Source: Promethearchaeota archaeon (GTDB taxonomy: Archaea; Asgardarchaeota; Lokiarchaeia; Sigyniarchaeales; SOKP01). Taken from it: a stretch of DNA of 33,545 nt. Positions within the stretch are counted from its first letter, which is position 1. The number at the start of each line of letters is the position of its first letter. Below the pieces are notes generated by a model. It did not search any database, was not told where the DNA came from, and was given only the letters and a program-made list of their open reading frames with translations. The stretch covers positions 1 to 33,545 of the forward strand of contig DAOUVJ010000011.1 in assembly GCA_030667705.1 (NCBI GenBank), read 5' to 3'. A program made the position numbers and the translations under genes. Positions 28,426 to 33,545 of this stretch are shown one piece after another.

Positions 28426-29799
28426 TTAAATCTCTTCTCTCAATTTGAGGATTTTTCGCTTTAATTTTTTGATTCGAGGATCAGGAACACTATAAATCAA
28501 ATTTTCTTCCATGATTTTAATAGCATTTTGGTAATTATGAATAGCTTTAATATAATCCTTATTTTTCTCAGACTTATCTCCCGTTTCAATAGAAAATTCA
28601 AGTTCTATTTCTTTCACTTTCTTTTCGGATTTAAATAGAAGGCGGGAAGCTCTTTTTTCTTCCTCTTTAAATTTGAATTCTCTTGATAGAAGCACGGCTT
28701 TTTTATATTCTTTTTCAGCACTTTGATAAGCTAATGAATGTTCAGCAGATTTGCCTTTCTTCATTATTTCTTTAATAATCTTTTTTCCTGTAAATTCATC
28801 CACATTTTGAATTTTACTTTTTAATTCAACCAAATCCTCATCATTAATAATCATTGAAGATAATGGTTGCATTTTAATCTCTCGTTTCTGAGTGGTATCT
28901 TGTTTATTTTCTAAATTGCTTAATATGGCTTCTAATGGCATTGTTATAATGATTTTTTTTTCTAATAATTGATATATTTCATATAAAACAACATTTAGTT
29001 GAATGTGGACAATTTTTTTGACTTTATTTAAGAGAGTGTTAATATAAAAGAATGATTTATCGCTTAGCGCTTCCTTCGCTAATTCATATATTGCTTTTTG
29101 TACCCGATTTTCATTAATTTGATCTAATAACTCAGGAGGAATAGCGTAGGTTAATGTCATGGGGAATACTAAATCGGTGTTAAATGAATCGATAATATAA
29201 TCATTCATTCCTTCATCATTAAATAAACCTGTCTCTCGTAGCGCTATAAAATTATCATTAAATGTATCTTCAAAGATATCTAAAAACTGATCTACATTTG
29301 ATTTCATGTGTAGAGACGCCTTATGATCGAGAATAAAACAAATTCGTATGAATTCTCCATTTTTTAGTAAAATATTAAAATCCTTATATTGAAATTCATA
29401 AAAATGATGTTCTATACTGGACGCATGCATATTTCCCGATACTTCGCTTGATTCTGAGAACGTGATGTTTGCTTGAATAAATCCACTTAGTAAACTAGCA
29501 TCAATTTCTGCACTTGATACGGGATAATTCAATAATGATAATCCAGATTCATTATCCATAATTATGATGTGTTTTATGTTGAGTACATCTAGAAATTTTT
29601 GCCAGATAGAATCTCTTTCCATTTCTTGACGTTTATCATCAGATATGATTTTTAATATTTTTAAATTAGTGGTTATTTCAAATCCCATTTCCTTTAATTT
29701 ATTAATAATACATATTCTACAGGAAATATCCTTATTAGCGCAAGTTCTTTTGTCATTTCGACAATTAAATCCTAATCCATTTATTATGAAGTAAACCAT
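28426..29799 (-). CDS. Cys-cluster / longin-like domain / helical TPR-like repeat protein
   Basis: 457 aa. N-terminal CX6CX5CX2C; longin-type segment IKHIIIMDNESGLSLLNYPVSSAEIDASLLSGFIQANITFSESSEVSG; C-terminal TPR/MIT-like helices. Confidence 0.75.
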   Translation of the reverse strand: MVYFIINGLGFNCRNDKRTCANKDISCRICIINKLKEMGFEITTNLKILKIISDDKRQEMERDSIWQKFLDVLNIKHIIIMDNESGLSLLNYPVSSAEIDASLLSGFIQANITFSESSEVSGNMHASSIEHHFYEFQYKDFNILLKNGEFIRICFILDHKASLHMKSNVDQFLDIFEDTFNDNFIALRETGLFNDEGMNDYIIDSFNTDLVFPMTLTYAIPPELLDQINENRVQKAIYELAKEALSDKSFFYINTLLNKVKKIVHIQLNVVLYEIYQLLEKKIIITMPLEAILSNLENKQDTTQKREIKMQPLSSMIINDEDLVELKSKIQNVDEFTGKKIIKEIMKKGKSAEHSLAYQSAEKEYKKAVLLSREFKFKEEEKRASRLLFKSEKKVKEIELEFSIETGDKSEKNKDYIKAIHNYQNAIKIMEENLIYSVPDPRIKKLKRKILKLREEI

Positions 29800-30055
29800 T
29801 TAATATCACTCTAAATTGAAATTTCATGTTTTATAAATTATCATTTTAGAAAACTACAAGATGTATTATTTAATCAATGTATACGCTATGAATAAGATTA
29901 TTGTTATTGTAATAACTGGTTTTTTAATTCCGCATTAATCAAAGATAATTCAACGATATTATTTTTCGAGGGTTTTTTATAGAAAATTTATTATAAAAGT
30001 GTGATAAAATCATTTTTTTGATGAAATTATCTAAAAAATAAAGGAGTTAAAAAAA

Positions 30056-30883
30056 ATGGATGCTAAAAAGATTAAGTATAAATGGTACCTAATTGGAAGC
30101 GTGGTTATTATTGGAACGATTTTTTCATTTTTATATGTGATCTTCTGGTCTACAATAAGTTATTCATTAACCCAATTACCTAATACTATGCTATCGGTTA
30201 TTGCTAGCTTAATTAGAATCGTTGTATTGGGAATAATGAGCTTATTATTATTCATCAAATGGTTTAAACAAGAGGCAATCTACACTTCAGATGCGTATTT
30301 CTTGTTTGCGTTGTTTTTTATGATTCTAACATGTGGAAAAATATTTGATTTGCATCATAACTTACTCTTAATAAGTGAACTTCACGATGACGCTTTTTTA
30401 TTAATATTTATTAAAATTAGATTTTTCCTGATCATCTTAAACCTTTTGCCAGTGTTGTATATTGGACTTCAAGCAATTATGACTCTTGCAAGTGCTTATA
30501 TAAAGGAAATGAGCAAATCTCAATTCAATAAGATAAGATCATTGATCCTTTTCATTTTTGCAGTTGTTTTCTCCATAATTATAGTTTTGGCCGCTAATAT
30601 AACCTCTCTTATTACAGTTCTTCCTTTCTTCACTATTTTAATATATATCGCTATCGCAATCATGTTCTTATTCATGTATAAGAATGAACATTTGTCTCAA
30701 GCGAATGGTTTAATAATTGGAATAGCCTTCTTTGCATTTGTTGCAAGTAATATCTTCAGAGCCATTATGTCAGTTTATGCACTGGATACTCCTTCAATCT
30801 TCTTCATAATTGAAGGTGTTGATATATTCGTTAATTTCTTGATGTTTATTGGATTCATAAGAAAACCCAAATATGCTATTTAA
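30056..30883 (+). CDS. Multi-pass membrane protein of unknown function
   Basis: 275 aa with about 7-8 TM segments; preceded by the SD-like aaggag. Confidence 0.75.
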   Translation: MDAKKIKYKWYLIGSVVIIGTIFSFLYVIFWSTISYSLTQLPNTMLSVIASLIRIVVLGIMSLLLFIKWFKQEAIYTSDAYFLFALFFMILTCGKIFDLHHNLLLISELHDDAFLLIFIKIRFFLIILNLLPVLYIGLQAIMTLASAYIKEMSKSQFNKIRSLILFIFAVVFSIIIVLAANITSLITVLPFFTILIYIAIAIMFLFMYKNEHLSQANGLIIGIAFFAFVASNIFRAIMSVYALDTPSIFFIIEGVDIFVNFLMFIGFIRKPKYAI

Positions 30884-30892
30884 AATTAAGAG

Positions 30893-31615
30893 ATGATAAA
30901 TAGAATGCAGATAAAGAATTGGAGGCAAAAATCTTTCCTCTTTATTATTTTTGGAATTATACAATACATTATCTTTACATTAATTGCGATGCTTTTTTAC
31001 GCTGGAGGAACCTTAGCAGATCCCTTAAGTTCGGGATATGATTTCTGGGGAAATTTATTTAGTGATTTGGGACGTATCATTGCTCTTTCAGGACAACCTA
31101 ACACTATAGCTTTTATAATTTTTACAATATCAGCCATGATTTTTTCGATATCTTTCATACCATTCACATTCGCCTTACCAGACTTCTTCAAAGGGGTAAG
31201 GAAACAATTCAACATCATTATAATTGCTACTGGAGTGGGATTGATATCAATAAGTTCTCTCATAGGTACAATTCTCACACCTTGGGATGTTTTTGGTCGA
31301 TTGCATTTACTTTTCGCAAATATTTTTAACATTATGGGAAGTCTGGTATTACTATTATACGCCATAGCAATTTTATATAATGATAATTATCCTAATATCT
31401 ACGCAATTGCCTATATCATCCTTTTAATATTTGGGATTATATATTCAATTATTTTAATGACAATCCCTAAATCGATTTCTACAGAAACGCTTACTTTTCA
31501 AGCTACAATGCAGAAAATATCACAATATTCTTTCTTGTTTTGTTTTATGATTCAAGGTTTTGGGGCTTGGAAGATCGGAAATAGTAAATTAAAGAGCAAA
31601 GTATCAATAAATTAA
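30893..31615 (+). CDS. Multi-pass membrane protein, possibly DUF998-like
   Basis: 240 aa with about 6 TM segments; GNLFSDLGR resembles the DUF998 N-terminal loop; likely operonic with the preceding gene (9-nt gap). Confidence 0.65.
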   Translation: MINRMQIKNWRQKSFLFIIFGIIQYIIFTLIAMLFYAGGTLADPLSSGYDFWGNLFSDLGRIIALSGQPNTIAFIIFTISAMIFSISFIPFTFALPDFFKGVRKQFNIIIIATGVGLISISSLIGTILTPWDVFGRLHLLFANIFNIMGSLVLLLYAIAILYNDNYPNIYAIAYIILLIFGIIYSIILMTIPKSISTETLTFQATMQKISQYSFLFCFMIQGFGAWKIGNSKLKSKVSIN

Positions 31616-31643
31616 TAATTGAAAATATAAATTTTAATAATCT

Positions 31644-31811
31644 ATGAAATCTAAAATGACAAATATAAAAAAAGCAGATGGGACTTTCCGGCATCCCGAT
31701 TTTCTTCAGTCATTAAATTTAGACTTAAAAGAAAGTAAAACACTGAAATTATTTGTCAAAATGAAAGATTATCGAGAAATAAACAAGCTACAATATGTTT
31801 TTACAAATTAA
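31644..31811 (+). CDS. Short hypothetical ORF (55 aa)
   Basis: Manual translation MKSKMTNIKKADGTFRHPDFLQSLNLDLKESKTLKLFVKMKDYREINKLQYVFTN*. No family match; could be chance. Confidence 0.25.
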   Translation: MKSKMTNIKKADGTFRHPDFLQSLNLDLKESKTLKLFVKMKDYREINKLQYVFTN

Positions 31812-32029
31812 ACTGCAATTTCTATTAATTATTTTTTTCTAATTTTCATCTCGTTCTGCAGGTTTTTGTTCAAAGAAAGAAAATTCTTGCTTACTTTTTA
31901 ATTATGGAATTAGATCGAAAATAAGTCTATTAAATGAGAAAGCTACATAAGAATAAAAAAATAAAAGGAAATAAATTTCTTGCAATTCTGCTTAAACACT
32001 TTCATATTCTTTCAGAAAGGTAATCACTT

Positions 32030-32140
32030 TTAAGGCATACCGCCACCTAGAGGGAACCAATTTGCGCATGCTCCAGAAAGCATTGAAAGCCCAAATGCAA
32101 GAATTCCTAAAACTGATAATATTGCGACTATTTTTTTCAT
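32030..32140 (-). CDS. 36-aa microprotein with signal-peptide-like N-terminus (not in ORF track)
   Basis: Manual translation MKKIVAILSVLGILAFGLSMLSGACANWFPLGGGMP*. Lys-Lys n-region, hydrophobic core, Ala/Gly-rich c-region. Confidence 0.55.
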   Translation of the reverse strand: MKKIVAILSVLGILAFGLSMLSGACANWFPLGGGMP

Positions 32141-32379
32141 TTGCTTCACTCTTATATGTGTTATTAGCATAAATAATTTATTTGCGTTACCAGTACCATC
32201 GCAGCATATGATTAAATATAATATATTTAAACCACTACAAAAAAAATTACCTAAGTGATTGATTAATTTTTAGTTAAAATCAGAAAAAATATAAAATCCC
32301 ACAGAAACAAACTCCCCCTTAAGCCTAAACATGTATTTCACTCCGTTTATGTAACCTTATCACTTTTAAAATCTCAATC

Positions 32380-33545
<1,166 letters not shown>

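Overview
AT-rich archaeal chromosomal segment. The gene content points to an Asgard archaeon: several Ras/Rab/Arf-like small GTPases, roadblock and longin-like domains, and a large 23S rRNA expansion. The left and centre hold information-processing and housekeeping genes: tRNA-Leu, tRNA-Thr (apparently with two non-canonical introns), tRNA-Lys, thiL, cbf5/truB, an MTS-like methyltransferase, rpoH, a single-chain rpoB, tfe, aMBF1, PAN, a PUA-domain protein, NAC, nrdD, a MazG-like gene and mfnA/adc. The right part carries panB, ilvE, DUF401- and DUF998-like membrane proteins, an SRPBCC protein and a cluster of eukaryote-like signalling or trafficking genes: a Rab-like GTPase with a long disordered tail and terminal zinc ribbon, a Rag/Arf-like GTPase with a C-terminal roadblock-like domain, a compact Ras-like GTPase, and a Cys-cluster/longin-like/TPR-like protein. 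A separate roadblock-Rab fusion lies near the left end. The window ends in the 3' part of a 23S rRNA gene on the minus strand, with an insertion of about 190 nt at the helix 98 (ES39) position. The main leads are (1) the GTPase/roadblock/longin gene set, (2) the tRNA-Thr with predicted anticodon-stem and T-loop introns, (3) the ES39 expansion, (4) an unannotated 36-aa signal-peptide-like microprotein and (5) a GC-rich structured RNA candidate next to tRNA-Leu. All assignments were made by reading the sequence; no database search was run.
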